A stretch of 64,000 nt of DNA from Corynebacterium pseudokroppenstedtii (GCF_019754945.1 NZ_JAEUWU010000001.1:310001-374000), one strand, 5' to 3'. Positions 37,821-48,374 are shown, counted from the stretch's first letter. A program made the numbers and translations. Notes: generated by a model from the letters alone, not told the origin.

Positions 37821-38390
37821 ATGGCTTTCCCGACGGCAGAAGAGATTACACAGCGCGTGCAACACATCGTGGGTCCGCGCGGGTTTGATGTTGAAAAGGT
37901 CGATATTAAAAAAGCGGGCGCGAAGTCTGCCGTCATTATCCGCATCGACGGTGACCAGCGCCCTGATCTGGATGTTATCGAGGAACTCTCGGACGAGATT
38001 TCCCGCAATTTCGACGCCGCCGAACGTGATGGGGAGTTGAACTTCGGCGCCGGTTACCGTCTTGAGGTCTCGACCCCAGGTTTCGATGAACCTTTGGTCG
38101 CAGCTCGTCATTTTCGACGTCAACGTGCGCACGTTGCCACGTTTGTTCTCAACCAGGGCGACGCCGCTCATGGTGGAGGCAGCGCCGGTGAAACTCGCTT
38201 CGTCGCCCGAATCGGCGCTTTGAACGCTGACGAGACCGAGCTGGCAGTAATTCTCCCCGGGAAGAAGAAACCGTCGGTGGAGACCTACCCACTGGACCAG
38301 ATCCGTGAAGCGAAGCTAGAAGTCGAGTTTTCGACTCCGCCCGAGGCCGAAATGGTCCTCGCTAACACGCCCTTTGATCAGTTGGGATAG
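37821..38390 (+). CDS. rimP: Ribosome maturation factor RimP
   Basis: Assists 30S subunit assembly. The N-terminal domain has GFDVEKVDIKKAG and VIIRIDGDQRPDLDVIEELSDEIS, and the LEVSTPGFDEPL block is the family core; an SH3-like domain follows. ATG 37821 gives 189 residues. The frame is open upstream to 37557, but TATCCT at 37809-37814 ends 6 bases before the ATG, suggesting a leaderless start. It opens the rimP-nusA-ylxR-infB-rbfA run. Confidence 0.92.
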   Translation: MAFPTAEEITQRVQHIVGPRGFDVEKVDIKKAGAKSAVIIRIDGDQRPDLDVIEELSDEISRNFDAAERDGELNFGAGYRLEVSTPGFDEPLVAARHFRRQRAHVATFVLNQGDAAHGGGSAGETRFVARIGALNADETELAVILPGKKKPSVETYPLDQIREAKLEVEFSTPPEAEMVLANTPFDQLG

Positions 38391-38503
38391 CGCCTCAGAA
38401 TAGCTGCACATGATTGCGCCACGGGCCACATTTTGCGACCAAACGACCAGTGGGTAGCCTATGGGAAGTTGAGGTTGCAGGTACAAAAATCGAAGGGCTA
38501 CAA

Positions 38504-39490
38504 GTGAACATCGACTTGAGCACGCTGCGCGCGATTGAACGTGAGCGCGGGGTGTCCGTGGAAGACATGACAGCCACCATCGCGAAGGCTCTGCTGGAAG
38601 CGTGGGAGAAGTCTTCGGGGGGTGATTCAGAAGCGCGCGTCGATGTCGATCCCGACGATGGGCATGTGGCCGTTATCGTCACTGAGCGAGACGAAGAAGG
38701 TAACGTCATCGCGGAAGTTGACGAAACCCCGTCGGACTTTGGCCGTTCCTTTGCTGGCACTGTCCGCGAGGCAATGGTGGCTCGTTTGCAAGAGGCAGAA
38801 GCAGACCAGACCTACGAAGAATATGCGTCGCTGACCTCGAAGGTCGTCACAGGCATCGTTGAGGCAGACTCTTTCGCGCGGGCGAAGGGGATCGTTATCG
38901 CCCGCCTTGGTACGGAAGCACACGGGAATGACGGAACGCTGCTCCCCGCCGAGCAGATACCAGGCGAGAAATACCCTCACGGCAAGCGCCTGAAGTTCTA
39001 CGTGGTCAACGTCAACCGTGGGCCGCGCGGCGTGCAGATCATGATCTCCAGGACGCACCCGGAATTCGTGCATCGCCTGTTCGAACTCGAGGTTCCTGAG
39101 GTCGCCGACGGTTCCGTCGAGGTTGTTTCCATTGCTCGTGAAGCTGGCCACCGCTCTAAGGTTGCCGTGCGATCGACCATCGATGGCGTGAACGCTAAAG
39201 GATCTTGCATCGGCCCTCGTGGGCAGCGAGTCCGAGCGATCATGGACGAACTCGGCGGCGAAAAGATCGACATCATCGACTTCGACGAGGACCCCGCTAC
39301 CTTCGTCGGGAATTCTTTGGCTCCGTCGAAGGTTCTTAAAGTTGAGGTTGTTGATCCGGAGGAACAAGTCGCGCGGGTGACTGTTCCGGATTATCAGCTG
39401 TCCCTGGCCATCGGTAAGGAAGGGCAAAACGCCCGTCTTGCTGCACGTCTAACCGGATGGCGTATCGACATACACTCGGATACTGAATAA
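38504..39490 (+). CDS. nusA: Transcription termination/antitermination factor NusA
   Basis: Binds RNA polymerase and modulates pausing, termination and antitermination. The N-terminal domain (NIDLSTLRAIERERG) is followed by S1, then two KH domains with GSCIGPRGQRVRAI and LAIGKEGQNARLAARLTGW. The GTG start at 38504, with GAAGGG five bases before it, gives 328 residues, the normal short actinobacterial form without C-terminal repeats. Confidence 0.95.
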   Translation: MNIDLSTLRAIERERGVSVEDMTATIAKALLEAWEKSSGGDSEARVDVDPDDGHVAVIVTERDEEGNVIAEVDETPSDFGRSFAGTVREAMVARLQEAEADQTYEEYASLTSKVVTGIVEADSFARAKGIVIARLGTEAHGNDGTLLPAEQIPGEKYPHGKRLKFYVVNVNRGPRGVQIMISRTHPEFVHRLFELEVPEVADGSVEVVSIAREAGHRSKVAVRSTIDGVNAKGSCIGPRGQRVRAIMDELGGEKIDIIDFDEDPATFVGNSLAPSKVLKVEVVDPEEQVARVTVPDYQLSLAIGKEGQNARLAARLTGWRIDIHSDTE

Positions 39491-39646
39491 ACGCTGGTAA
39501 GTTCGCGTAAATCAGTCTGTGACGTTACACTGTTGTATGCCCTTCCATGACGAGGGACGATGACGCACGCTCTGATGGCCTTCAGTGCGTAGTAGTCACA
39601 ACAGAGAGTCATACACAGAGTTACTGCGATAGGAGAGTGGCAGAGA

Positions 39647-39976
39647 GTGCATCGCCAGGGTTCAACCCCCGTCCGCATACGCACTTGCATTGCTACTCGG
39701 ACGCGGTGCTCTGACACTCGCATGTTGCGTGTCGTCCTAAGGCAAGACGGTGCATCACAGGATGGCTCGTCGAAGAAAGAGGCTGTGATTATTCCAGATC
39801 CCTCCCGGTCCTTACCAGGTCGAGGGGCATGGATTATTCCCACAACCAAAAACTTTGAACGGGCCCGTCAGCGGCGTGCTTTCGAGCGCGCCCTCCGGGT
39901 ATCAGGTAAGGCTGATACCCGCCAGATCGGTGAATACATCGAGTCATTGGAGTCAGGGAGCGTTACTGCCACCTAA
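39647..39976 (+). CDS. ylxR: YlxR family RNA-binding protein (DUF448)
   Basis: A 109-residue basic protein with VRIRTCIATRTR at the N-terminus and PGRGAWIIPTTKNFERARQRRAFERAL, the YlxR fold for nucleic acid binding. In Bacillus YlxR influences transcription and RNase P; here its role is inferred. It lies between nusA and infB as usual. The start is GTG 39647 after a GGAGAG ribosome-binding site. Confidence 0.88.
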   Translation: MHRQGSTPVRIRTCIATRTRCSDTRMLRVVLRQDGASQDGSSKKEAVIIPDPSRSLPGRGAWIIPTTKNFERARQRRAFERALRVSGKADTRQIGEYIESLESGSVTAT

Positions 39977-40147
39977 TCCACGCCGGTTTTACCCGTGGCT
40001 TTCTCTTTTCCGCACAAGGATTGAGAGGAATGGCAGTAAAACTACCCCGAACTCTGCACACTCAGTAGGAACCATTGAACGAAGGAAGACCTGAACACTG
40101 ATGAGCACACGATGAAGCATCAGCGATGAATGTCAACAGTTAACCCC

Positions 40148-40179
40148 GGAGTCGACGCGGCATGAAGGCCCTCGACTCC
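40148..40179 (+). promoter_or_regulatory. Hairpin in the infB leader
   Basis: GGAGTCGA (40148-40155) and TCGACTCC (40172-40179) form a perfect 8-bp stem with a 16-base loop. It ends just before the infB ribosome-binding site GAGGAG at 40186. Confidence 0.5.
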
Positions 40180-40195
40180 ACAAGTGAGGAGAGTA

Positions 40196-43100
40196 GTGCC
40201 AAAGCTTCGTGTCCACGAGCTCGTGAAACAGCTCAACCAGCTAGACAGCAGTCTTAAATTAACAAGTAAAAAGCTGCTCGCTGCGCTCGAAGAGCAGGGA
40301 GAATTTGTCAAGACCGCGTCGTCGACGGTCCAGCCTCCCGTCGTTAAAAAGATGAAGGAATACTACGGGGTGGCTGATAAGTCCTCCGGGTCACCGTCAT
40401 CGAAGTCGAATCCGGCGGCCGCCGCTGCCGCAGCTGCCGCCGCAGCGGCGCATCGTAGGAATCCGTCGGCATCGCCGTCGCCTGCGGCGATGGCCAATCG
40501 GAAGAATGCCAAAGGCGGAGAAAACTCCAAGTCGAACCAGTCGGCTGGTAGTGCGCAGTCGGATTCCGCTGCAGCTTCCGCATCTGCTGAGAAAGCTAGC
40601 GGAAAGGCTTCCTCAGCAGCTGGTCAGTCGGCGCCGACGCCGGGGCAGCAGCGTCGTCCATCTGGTCCAACTCCGGGTACAGCTGCCCGTGCGTCGGGAA
40701 GTCCGAATGCTCCCCGCCCCGCACAGAACAATAGCAAGTCGTCCGCTCAGGGTGCTGGAAAGCCGTCTGCTTCCAAGTCAGCGGCATCGCCCAAGCCATC
40801 GGCTGGGAAATCATCACCGAAGCCCGGTCAGCCACGGTTTGAAGAACCGACGGCGGCGGGGAAGAAGTCTCCGAAGCCCGGCCCGAACCCGAGTGATCAG
40901 GCTTCGCGTTCCCAGCGTTCGACCCCGAAGCCGGGCCAAGGCGCTCCGAAGCCAGGTGCTAAACCCGGTGGCAAGCGAGCTCCTCGTGTAGCGAATAACC
41001 CGTTCTCCTCGGGAACACGGCCTGCCCCACGCCCGCGTGGTGGAGATATGCCACGTCCTGGTGGAACCTCGGGTAAGCCTGGCCAGCGCGGTGGCGGTCA
41101 GCACTCACCACGCCCTGGTGGACACCCGAAGCCGAGCGGTCGTGGTCGCGGTGGTAACCGCAACGAGCGCTCCTCGAAGCAGAGCAGTGGGCACGCTCCT
41201 ACCCCCGCGATGATGCCATCCCATCCGAGCCCGGGTCAGATGCCATCTAAGTCCTCGAACCACTTTGGTGGCGGCCGGGGCCGTGGCGGACATGGACCAG
41301 GTGGCGGACACGGTGGTGGTCCACGCGGTGGCCGCGGAGGCCGTCGCGGTGGAACCGCAGGTGCATTCGGACGTCCCGGTGGCGCTCCCCGTCGCGGTCG
41401 TAAGTCGAAGCGGCAGAAGAGGCACGAGTACGAGGCAATGCAGGCCCCGACCGTCGTTGGTGGCGTCAAGCTGCCCAACGGTCATGGCAAGGCTATTCGT
41501 CTCGCCCGTGGTGCCTCCTTGGCTGATTTCGCGGACAAGATCGATGCTGATCCAGCCGCATTGGTCCAGGCTCTGTTCAACTTGGGTGAAATGGTCACCG
41601 CGACGGCATCGGTCTCTGACGAGACTTTGATGCTCCTCGGCGACGAGATGGACTACAAGGTTCAGGTTGTCTCACCTGAAGATGAAGACCGTGAGCTCCT
41701 CGAATCCTTCGACCTCCAGTTCGGTGAGAACGAAGGTGGCGCAGAGGATCTGACTAAGCATCCTCCGGTGGTTACCGTCATGGGTCACGTTGACCACGGT
41801 AAGACTCGCCTGTTGGACACGATCCGTAAAGCCAATGTGGCATCGGGCGAGGCCGGCGGCATCACCCAGCACATCGGTGCCTACCAGGTGAAGGTTGACT
41901 TGGATGGCGAGCACCGCTTGGTGACCTTCCTGGATACCCCGGGTCACGAGGCGTTCACCGCCATGCGTGCTCGTGGTGCTCAGTCCACAGATATCGCCAT
42001 CTTGGTGGTCGCTGCCGACGACGGTGTTATGCCCCAGACCGTAGAGGCAATCAATCACGCGAAAGCCGCCGACGTCCCGATCGTCGTCGCTGTCAACAAG
42101 ATTGATAAAGAAGGTGCGGACCCGGAGAAGATCCGTGGCCAGATGACCGAATATGGTCTCACCCCCGAAGAATGGGGTGGGGACACCATGTTCGTGGATA
42201 TCTCTGCGAAGCAGGGCCAGAACATCGACAAGTTGCTTGAAGCAGTTCTGTTGACCGCGGATGCATCGCTCGAGCTGGTGGCTAACCCGGACATGGATGC
42301 TCAGGGTGTTGCCATCGAAACCCACCTTGACCGTGGACGTGGACCGGTGGCCACCGTCATCGTCCAGCGCGGTACGTTGCACGTGGGTGACTCGATCGTC
42401 GTGGGTGACGCGCATGGTCGTGTCCGTCGTATGACCGATGAACGTGGCAATGACATCACCGATGCTGGTCCATCGGTGCCTGTGCAGGTTCAGGGACTCA
42501 CCAGTGTTCCTGGAGCTGGCGATAACCTCCTCGTTGTCGAGGACGATCGCACTGCCCGCCAGATTGCGGATCGTCGTGACGCACGGCGTCGTAACGCCCT
42601 GGCAGCACGCTCCCGCAAGCGTGTCTCCCTTGAGGATCTGGACAAGGTCCTTAAGGAGACCAGCAGCCTGAACCTCATCCTTAAGGGTGACAACGCCGGT
42701 ACCGTCGAGGCCCTGGAAGATGCTCTGCTTAAGCTCGACGTCGGAGATGAAGTTGAGCTCAACATCATCGACCGCGGCGTCGGTGCCGTCACCGAGACAA
42801 ATGTCCACTTGGCAGCTGCCTCGGATGCGATCATCATCGGGTTCAACGTTCGTGCCGAAGGCAAAGCCACAGAGGCCGCCCACGCAGAGGGCGTCGATGT
42901 CCGCTACTACTCGGTTATCTACAAGGCCATCGAAGAAATCGAGGCTGCTCTTCGCGGCATGCTCAAGCCGATCTACGAAGAGCGTGACCTGGGTACAGCC
43001 GAGATCCGTCAGCTGTTCAAGGCCTCCGCAGTTGGCCTTATTGCCGGCTGCATGGTTGAGACAGGCGTCGTCAAGCGAAATGCGACAGTCCGGTTGGTTC

Positions 43101-43303
43101 GCGATGGCAATGTTGTTGCCGATAAAGCAACCGTCACATCGCTGCGCCGCGGTAAGGACGATGTCCAAGAAGTTCAGCACGGCTACGAGTGCGGTATGGT
43201 CTTGTCCTACCCCGACATTTCTGTCGGAGACAAGATCGAGGCCTACGAATTGGTCGAGGTCCCTCGGGACAAGCAGAACAAGAAGGCCTCGAAGAGCAAG
43301 TAA
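40196..43303 (+). CDS. infB: Translation initiation factor IF-2
   Basis: GTPase that places fMet-tRNA on the ribosome. Residues ~1-50 are an IF2_N domain. Then come about 350 residues of Ala, Ser, Pro, Gly and Arg low complexity, including a 12-Ala run and repeated PKPG and GGRGG units. A second IF2_N precedes the G domain, with G1 GHVDHGKT at about 533, DTPGHEAF and NKIDKEGAD. Domains II-IV follow. GTG 40196, 5 bases after GAGGAG, is preferred over GTG 40184. 1035 residues. Confidence 0.97.
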   Translation: MPKLRVHELVKQLNQLDSSLKLTSKKLLAALEEQGEFVKTASSTVQPPVVKKMKEYYGVADKSSGSPSSKSNPAAAAAAAAAAAAHRRNPSASPSPAAMANRKNAKGGENSKSNQSAGSAQSDSAAASASAEKASGKASSAAGQSAPTPGQQRRPSGPTPGTAARASGSPNAPRPAQNNSKSSAQGAGKPSASKSAASPKPSAGKSSPKPGQPRFEEPTAAGKKSPKPGPNPSDQASRSQRSTPKPGQGAPKPGAKPGGKRAPRVANNPFSSGTRPAPRPRGGDMPRPGGTSGKPGQRGGGQHSPRPGGHPKPSGRGRGGNRNERSSKQSSGHAPTPAMMPSHPSPGQMPSKSSNHFGGGRGRGGHGPGGGHGGGPRGGRGGRRGGTAGAFGRPGGAPRRGRKSKRQKRHEYEAMQAPTVVGGVKLPNGHGKAIRLARGASLADFADKIDADPAALVQALFNLGEMVTATASVSDETLMLLGDEMDYKVQVVSPEDEDRELLESFDLQFGENEGGAEDLTKHPPVVTVMGHVDHGKTRLLDTIRKANVASGEAGGITQHIGAYQVKVDLDGEHRLVTFLDTPGHEAFTAMRARGAQSTDIAILVVAADDGVMPQTVEAINHAKAADVPIVVAVNKIDKEGADPEKIRGQMTEYGLTPEEWGGDTMFVDISAKQGQNIDKLLEAVLLTADASLELVANPDMDAQGVAIETHLDRGRGPVATVIVQRGTLHVGDSIVVGDAHGRVRRMTDERGNDITDAGPSVPVQVQGLTSVPGAGDNLLVVEDDRTARQIADRRDARRRNALAARSRKRVSLEDLDKVLKETSSLNLILKGDNAGTVEALEDALLKLDVGDEVELNIIDRGVGAVTETNVHLAAASDAIIIGFNVRAEGKATEAAHAEGVDVRYYSVIYKAIEEIEAALRGMLKPIYEERDLGTAEIRQLFKASAVGLIAGCMVETGVVKRNATVRLVRDGNVVADKATVTSLRRGKDDVQEVQHGYECGMVLSYPDISVGDKIEAYELVEVPRDKQNKKASKSK

Positions 43304-43365
43304 GCACAAGCCCTTCGTTGGCCAGGGCGGTCTCCTGATCGGGTGATCGGGTTGATCGTCAGGTA

Positions 43366-43399
43366 AACTCCCTCCACGTAGATAATGGAGGGAGTTTTT
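43366..43399 (+). terminator. Terminator of infB overlapping the rbfA ribosome-binding site
   Basis: AACTCCCTCCA (43366-43376) and TGGAGGGAGTT (43386-43396) form a perfect 11-bp stem with a 9-base loop. A run of five T ends at 43399. The 3' arm contains GGAGGGAG, the only good ribosome-binding site for the rbfA ATG at 43403. Confidence 0.85.
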
Positions 43400-43402
43400 C
43401 TA

Positions 43403-43870
43403 ATGGCTGATCGCGCTCGCGCTGCGCGCATGGCTAAGCGCATCCAAACTATCGTGGCGAACACCATCGAACATAGTGTGAAGGACCGCCGTTTAGAGCT
43501 CGTTACCATCACCGATACCCAGCTCACCGGCGATTTACACGACGCTACCGTTTTTTACACGGTCCGTGGGCGCACTCTCGACGAGGAACCCGACCGTGAA
43601 CAAGCGGCCGAAGCACTTCACCGGGCACGCGGTCAACTACGGAAAGCCGTGGGGGACCAGCTGGGAGTTCGGTTCACTCCGACCTTAACATTCACCCTTG
43701 ACACTGTCCCCGAAACGAGTGCCCGCTTAGAGGAGCTTTTGGCTCAGGCTCGGCAGCGGGACCAGGAAGTGGCGCGTCAAGCTGAAGGAGCAACCCCAGC
43801 TGGGGACGCCAATCCGTACAAAACCTCGACGCACGAGGGACGTCCTGAGAGCGAAGCGGATGGATGGTAA
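43403..43870 (+). CDS. rbfA: Ribosome-binding factor A
   Basis: Late 30S assembly and cold-adaptation factor. [27 protein letters not shown] is the N-terminal helix. [21 protein letters not shown] and [27 protein letters not shown] complete the KH-like fold. ATG 43403 is used; 43385 would place the start inside the terminator hairpin. 155 residues. Its end overlaps the nrnA start by 11 bases. Confidence 0.94.
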   Translation: MADRARAARMAKRIQTIVANTIEHSVKDRRLELVTITDTQLTGDLHDATVFYTVRGRTLDEEPDREQAAEALHRARGQLRKAVGDQLGVRFTPTLTFTLDTVPETSARLEELLAQARQRDQEVARQAEGATPAGDANPYKTSTHEGRPESEADGW

Positions 43871-44927
43871 CGATTCAGCATTCATCCCACGCGGGCTGCC
43901 GGTGACAGATCGGGACGCATGGGTATTCTTGCAGGCCATGGCCTGGGAGTCTCATGCTCTTGCCGACGATGAACGCGCTCTGCACCCCTGCGTTGTGATC
44001 AGTCACGTGCGCCCCGACGCGGATACTGTCGGGTCGGCCTGCGCTCTTGTCCATCTCATCCGTCGATGGGGCGGCACTGCTGTGGCCGTGGACGCCGACG
44101 GTGGAGTGCCGTCGTCTGCTTTCTCTGTTCTGAATACGGAGGATGTGTACGTCCCCCTTGAGGACATCCCGCGTGATCCCATTGCGGTGGTGTGCGTTGA
44201 CACGGCTTCCCTTGATCGGTGCGGAGTCGCCGTCGAGATGGTCGAGCGCGCCACAGAGAAAGGGCGCTCCTTGGTGATTGATCACCATGAGACCGCTACC
44301 AATTTTGGCAGCATTAACTGGGTCCATGCGGACGCCGATTCCACGACGAGCATGCTCACGTCCTTGTGCGACATGTATTCGGAAACGATTGACCGGACCA
44401 TGGCGACGGCACTCTACGCCGGTCTTGTGACCGATACGGAGTGCTTCCGCTGGGGTGGCCCCAGCCAATTCGCGACGGCCCATCGGCTGGTTTCAACGGG
44501 AATTGATACACGGAGCATCTCGTCGTCGTTAATTGATGACCACTCCGTTCCGTATCTGCGGATGTTGGGTGCCGTGTTGTCCGACCTGGTGTATGAGCCG
44601 TCGGCAGTGAACGGCCGTGGGTTGGTGTGGGGTGTTGTCACCGACAGCCAAGCTCAAGAGGCTGTTGAATGCGATGTCGAATCAGTTATCGACGTGGTTA
44701 GGACAGCGTCGGAGGCCGAGGTCGCCATGGTTTTGAAGGAATATCGGCCGGGCGAGATTGTGGTGTCGCTGCGGTCCCGTGGTGCGGTTAATGTCGCACG
44801 GGTGGCAGAAGAGTTAGGGGGCGGGGGCCATGCACAGGCCGCTGGTTTAACCTGGCAAGGCACTCGGGACGGTTTTGTGGATGCTTTTCGACAGTGTGTG
44901 AACCAAGAGGAGAAAAACGGTCGATGA
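43860..44927 (+). CDS. nrnA: DHH/DHHA1 phosphoesterase, NrnA-like
   Basis: Nano-RNase and 3'-phosphoadenosine-5'-phosphate phosphatase; mycobacterial relatives also hydrolyse cyclic dinucleotides. Metal-binding motifs are [23 protein letters not shown] and [12 protein letters not shown] (the DHH box). The DHHA1 domain ends with [15 protein letters not shown]. 355 residues. It overlaps rbfA by 11 bases and the MATE gene by 4, so the three are probably translated together. Confidence 0.92.
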   Translation: MDGNDSAFIPRGLPVTDRDAWVFLQAMAWESHALADDERALHPCVVISHVRPDADTVGSACALVHLIRRWGGTAVAVDADGGVPSSAFSVLNTEDVYVPLEDIPRDPIAVVCVDTASLDRCGVAVEMVERATEKGRSLVIDHHETATNFGSINWVHADADSTTSMLTSLCDMYSETIDRTMATALYAGLVTDTECFRWGGPSQFATAHRLVSTGIDTRSISSSLIDDHSVPYLRMLGAVLSDLVYEPSAVNGRGLVWGVVTDSQAQEAVECDVESVIDVVRTASEAEVAMVLKEYRPGEIVVSLRSRGAVNVARVAEELGGGGHAQAAGLTWQGTRDGFVDAFRQCVNQEEKNGR

Positions 44928-46270
44928 GTAGTGATAACGTCGATCATTCTGTCGATTCCGGCAGGAATGGCGACGGGGTTGGTGTTTGGAAGATCTTATC
45001 GATCGCTCTTCCATCTCTGGGTGTCCTGGCGGCCACCCCTATTTATCTCTTATTTGATACGGCCGTGGTGGGGCGGTTAGGTAAGACGGATTTGGCTGCT
45101 CTTGCTGCAGCAACGACCATTCTTGCCCAAGTCACCACTCAGCTGACTTTTTTGTCCTATGGGACGACTGCTCGCGCGGGGCGTTTTTATGGTGCAGGCC
45201 GACGGGATAAGTCGATTCAAGAAGGCGTGCAGTCGACATGGATCGCTGTCTTCGTAGGAATCACCTTAGCTGCGGTGATTTGGATCCTGGCTCCGGTATT
45301 GACAAACTGGCTGGCCGATGATCCCGGGGTAGGGCGAGAGGCGACGAGATGGCTGCGCGTGGCGTCGCCAGCGGTGCCCCTGACTCTCATGACAATGGCG
45401 GGTAACGGTTGGCTGAGGGCGGTCCAAAATGCTAGGTACCCTCTGTATTTCACCTTGGCGGGAGTTGGCCCAGCACTTATCCTGGTGCCGATATTGGTGA
45501 TGCGGTTGGGGATTGTCGGTTCCGCCCTGGCCAATGTCACGGGTGAGACTATTACCTCATTGTGCTTCCTCGTCTGCCTAATACGGGAGAACAGCAAGTA
45601 CGAGAATTCGTGGAAACCGCGATGGTCGATTATGAAAGACCAATTGGTGATGGGGCGTGACCTGATCGCACGCTCACTGAGTTTCCAACTTTCCTTTATC
45701 TCGGCGGCCGCTGTTGCTGGTCGTTTCGGCGCAGCATCGCTGGCAGCCCACCAGATTTTATTGCAGCTGTGGAACTTCCTAACCATGGTTCTCGATTCGT
45801 TGGCTATTGCCGCGCAGGCGTTTGTCGGCGCTGCTCTCGGGGCAGGACAGTCGACTAATGCGAAGGCCGTGGGGCGATCCATCATTAAGTGGTCGTCGCT
45901 CTTCGCCGTGGTTCTCGCCGGTGGCATGTCCGCGGGGTACTACTGGATTCCCCGCCAATTCACCCATTCGGAGAGTGTGCTCGACGCGATGTCGGGTCCG
46001 TGGTGGCAGCTGGTTGTTCTGGTCCTTCTGGGCGGTTTTGTTTTCGCCCTCGACGGGATTTTGCTCGGTGCCGGCGACGCCATCTTCCTCCGTAACGCCA
46101 CCCTCGTGTCGGCCCTAGTGGGCTTCCTGCCGCTGACCTGGATTTCCCTGAGCCAAAGTTGGGGACTGGTTGGTGTTTGGTGGGGTCTTATCACCTTCTT
46201 CTTGTTCCGCTTGGCGACGACCACGCTCCGATTCCTCCGCGGAAACTGGGCCCGGGTGGGCGCGCAGTGA
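44924..46270 (+). CDS. dinF: MATE family efflux transporter (DinF-like)
   Basis: About 12 membrane segments in two homologous halves. LPSLGVLAATPIYLLFDTAVVGRLG and LAAHQILLQLWNFLTMVLDSLAIAAQAFVGAALGAG are typical of the DinF branch of the MATE family. It probably exports cationic or toxic compounds with Na+ or H+; the substrate is unknown. ATG 44924 overlaps the nrnA stop by 4 bases (ATGA). The same neighbour is found in M. tuberculosis (Rv2836c). 448 residues. Confidence 0.9.
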   Translation: MSSDNVDHSVDSGRNGDGVGVWKILSIALPSLGVLAATPIYLLFDTAVVGRLGKTDLAALAAATTILAQVTTQLTFLSYGTTARAGRFYGAGRRDKSIQEGVQSTWIAVFVGITLAAVIWILAPVLTNWLADDPGVGREATRWLRVASPAVPLTLMTMAGNGWLRAVQNARYPLYFTLAGVGPALILVPILVMRLGIVGSALANVTGETITSLCFLVCLIRENSKYENSWKPRWSIMKDQLVMGRDLIARSLSFQLSFISAAAVAGRFGAASLAAHQILLQLWNFLTMVLDSLAIAAQAFVGAALGAGQSTNAKAVGRSIIKWSSLFAVVLAGGMSAGYYWIPRQFTHSESVLDAMSGPWWQLVVLVLLGGFVFALDGILLGAGDAIFLRNATLVSALVGFLPLTWISLSQSWGLVGVWWGLITFFLFRLATTTLRFLRGNWARVGAQ

Positions 46271-47025
46271 TCCCGATGGGGTTCTTTCCCGACGGCTGTG
46301 CTTGGTCTGAATTGCTTGTTTCTGAGCCGACGCAGCCGTCACGCAACGCGCAGTGGCCGCCCATCAGCAGCAGGAATTGGCACAATTTGCATCCCCAAGA
46401 ACGCGCTTATGTTAGCGACGCTGTGCCGCTCAGGCGGGCGCAATTCGCTGATGCACGCGCGTGCGCCAGAAACGCTTTAACGGATCTCACCGGGCATGAC
46501 CACGCTGATACTGTCATCGGGAAAGGCGAGCGCGGAATGCCTCTCTTTCCGCGCGGCGTCGGCGGATCGCTAACTCACACGACCGGTTTCCGTGCAGCGG
46601 TCGTCGCGCGAACAGATACGCTGAAGTCCGTCGGCGTGGATGCGGAAGTAGCCAAGCCGCTACTTGACGGTGTGTCCGATGCTGTTCTTACCCCTCGCGA
46701 CCTGCAACATATCGATGCTCTACACCAACACGGGCAACACCACGTGCGGCACCACGAGGGAGATCTACAGTTGTTTCCGGCAGAAAAGATCTTGGAAACA
46801 GTGGTCTTCTCTGCGAAAGAGGCGCTGTATAAATCGTGGTTCCCGTTAGCCCGCGTCTTCCTCGATTTTTCCCAGGCAGACATTGAACTCCACCGCGACG
46901 GAACATTAACTGCATTCGTCCATCATGATGTGGCTAGTGGAGTGGTGCCCCGGACGATACCGGGGCGATGGATGGTCGGCTCAGGGTACGTCGTGACAAG
47001 TACGTGGATTACGTCGATCGCCTAG
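46267..47025 (+). CDS. pptT: 4'-Phosphopantetheinyl transferase
   Basis: Transfers phosphopantetheine from CoA to carrier proteins; in Mycobacteriales PptT activates type I fatty acid and [19 protein letters not shown]. The Sfp-type motifs are VGVDAEVAKPL (Mg-binding Asp and Glu) and ETVVFSAKEALYKSWFPL; GERGMPLFPRGVGGSLTHT is the substrate region. The GTG start at 46267 overlaps the MATE stop by 4 bases. 252 residues. It converges on truB. Confidence 0.9.
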   Translation: MIPMGFFPDGCAWSELLVSEPTQPSRNAQWPPISSRNWHNLHPQERAYVSDAVPLRRAQFADARACARNALTDLTGHDHADTVIGKGERGMPLFPRGVGGSLTHTTGFRAAVVARTDTLKSVGVDAEVAKPLLDGVSDAVLTPRDLQHIDALHQHGQHHVRHHEGDLQLFPAEKILETVVFSAKEALYKSWFPLARVFLDFSQADIELHRDGTLTAFVHHDVASGVVPRTIPGRWMVGSGYVVTSTWITSIA

Positions 47026-47065
47026 CTTGATCGCCGCCCGCGGTGACGTTCATGACAAGGTGCGT

Positions 47066-48256
47066 TTATGACAAGGTTGCCGGGCGGGCGACGAACACCG
47101 TTTTCGCTATCTTCCCATCGTTCTTCATTAAAGCTATAGCGTGTCCATCGGCTGACACCCCCGCGTAGACATCCTTCAGATCCGACGCAGGAATACGCTT
47201 CCCCATGGAGACCGCGCTGGCTTCGTCGTCACTTAAGTGTCGGATAGGGAAGGACCGGGTGATGGCCTGGTCGAGGGAATAGCTGAGCGATGCCCGTGGA
47301 GTTTCGCCAGTCACCTGTTTGTCGCGGATCCGCTGCTCGGCTAGGGACTGCTCGTCGCGCAATTGGTCGAGTGTTCTGGCGTCGTCGAGACTAAAAGAGC
47401 CGACGCGCGTGCGACGAAGTGCCGTCAGATGTCCTCCGACTCCCAGTATTTCGCCCAAGTCCCTCGCGAGCGCGCGAATATACGTGCCCGAAGAACAATC
47501 GACAGTAACGTCGAGGTCGATCACGATGACATCCTCTTCGCCATTGTTGTCATCGCCATTATCGATAGTCGCCGTTCTCACGTTGCGAATATCAAAGGTC
47601 GAGACGGTGACGGGCCGCGGGGGAAGAGAGACTGTCTCCCCAGACCGAACACGGTCATAGGCACGACGTCCGTCCAGTTTGATGGCACTCACGCTGCTCG
47701 GCCTTTGCATGATATCGCCGGTGAGTTGCTCGCGGGCCCGTTCTATCCGCTCGGGTTCAGAAAGCAACACTGACAGGCGCTCGCGAGTGGCCGGGCTAAT
47801 GAGGGGACGCGCTGTTGCTTGGCTGGAATTCTCCTCAGAGTCATAGGGATAGGGGATCGGTTCGCCTTCCGCATCGTCGGTTGTGGTGGCGAAACCTAGG
47901 CGGATTGTGGCGTCGTACGACTTCGTGTTCGCCACTAAGTGCGTCATAAATTTTGTGCCGCGCTCAATTCCAAGGATCAAGACGCCGGTGGCCGCCGGAT
48001 CGAGCGTTCCAGCGTGCCCAACCTTGCGCGTCCGCACCAGGCGGCGCATCGCCGAGACAACATCATGGCTCGTCATTCCTGCGGGCTTATCGACGATGAC
48101 AATGCCAGAGCGGTCCAGCACCGATGAATGCGTCGACGAACTGGCGGTGTGTGATGTTTCGCCGCGCGGACGCTGCGTACGTGGACGTGGTGTAGAGGAC
48201 TGGCCGGGGTTCTCTGAGGCATTCACGGGGTTTAGCGTAGTTGACGTCTTCCTCAT
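47066..48256 (-). CDS. truB: tRNA pseudouridine(55) synthase
   Basis: Makes pseudouridine 55 in the T loop of tRNAs. IVIVDKPAGMTSHDVV and the catalytic Asp86 in GHAGTLDPAATGVLILGI are clear; the C-terminal PUA-like part ends VFVARP. The frame begins with about 48 residues of Thr/Ser/Arg-rich sequence not usual for TruB, so the true start may be internal, or the tail may be real. Another charged insertion lies near 115-135. It is divergent from ribF. Confidence 0.92.
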   Translation of the reverse strand: MRKTSTTLNPVNASENPGQSSTPRPRTQRPRGETSHTASSSTHSSVLDRSGIVIVDKPAGMTSHDVVSAMRRLVRTRKVGHAGTLDPAATGVLILGIERGTKFMTHLVANTKSYDATIRLGFATTTDDAEGEPIPYPYDSEENSSQATARPLISPATRERLSVLLSEPERIERAREQLTGDIMQRPSSVSAIKLDGRRAYDRVRSGETVSLPPRPVTVSTFDIRNVRTATIDNGDDNNGEEDVIVIDLDVTVDCSSGTYIRALARDLGEILGVGGHLTALRRTRVGSFSLDDARTLDQLRDEQSLAEQRIRDKQVTGETPRASLSYSLDQAITRSFPIRHLSDDEASAVSMGKRIPASDLKDVYAGVSADGHAIALMKNDGKIAKTVFVARPATLS

Positions 48257-48374
48257 GGAGCGCGAAGGATCATGAGGCTGAGAGGACTATGGGGCGGGGA
48301 CCGTAAGCCGCGGCGGGGACGTCGGCACTCTTGTTTATATCGGGGCCGTATCGCAGAACTTCGCCCCTGTGACG

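Noticed and set aside
39650..39675. GGGTTCAACCCCC resembles a tRNA T arm
   Set aside because: No acceptor, D or anticodon stems can be built around it, and it encodes the N-terminus of YlxR.
41672..43309. 545-residue minus-strand open frame
   Set aside because: It lies wholly opposite the conserved part of infB and has no recognisable protein features; it is a codon-bias shadow.
47052..47077. Direct repeat ATGACAAGGT at 47052 and 47068
   Set aside because: Only two short copies, partly in the truB C-terminus; too little to interpret.
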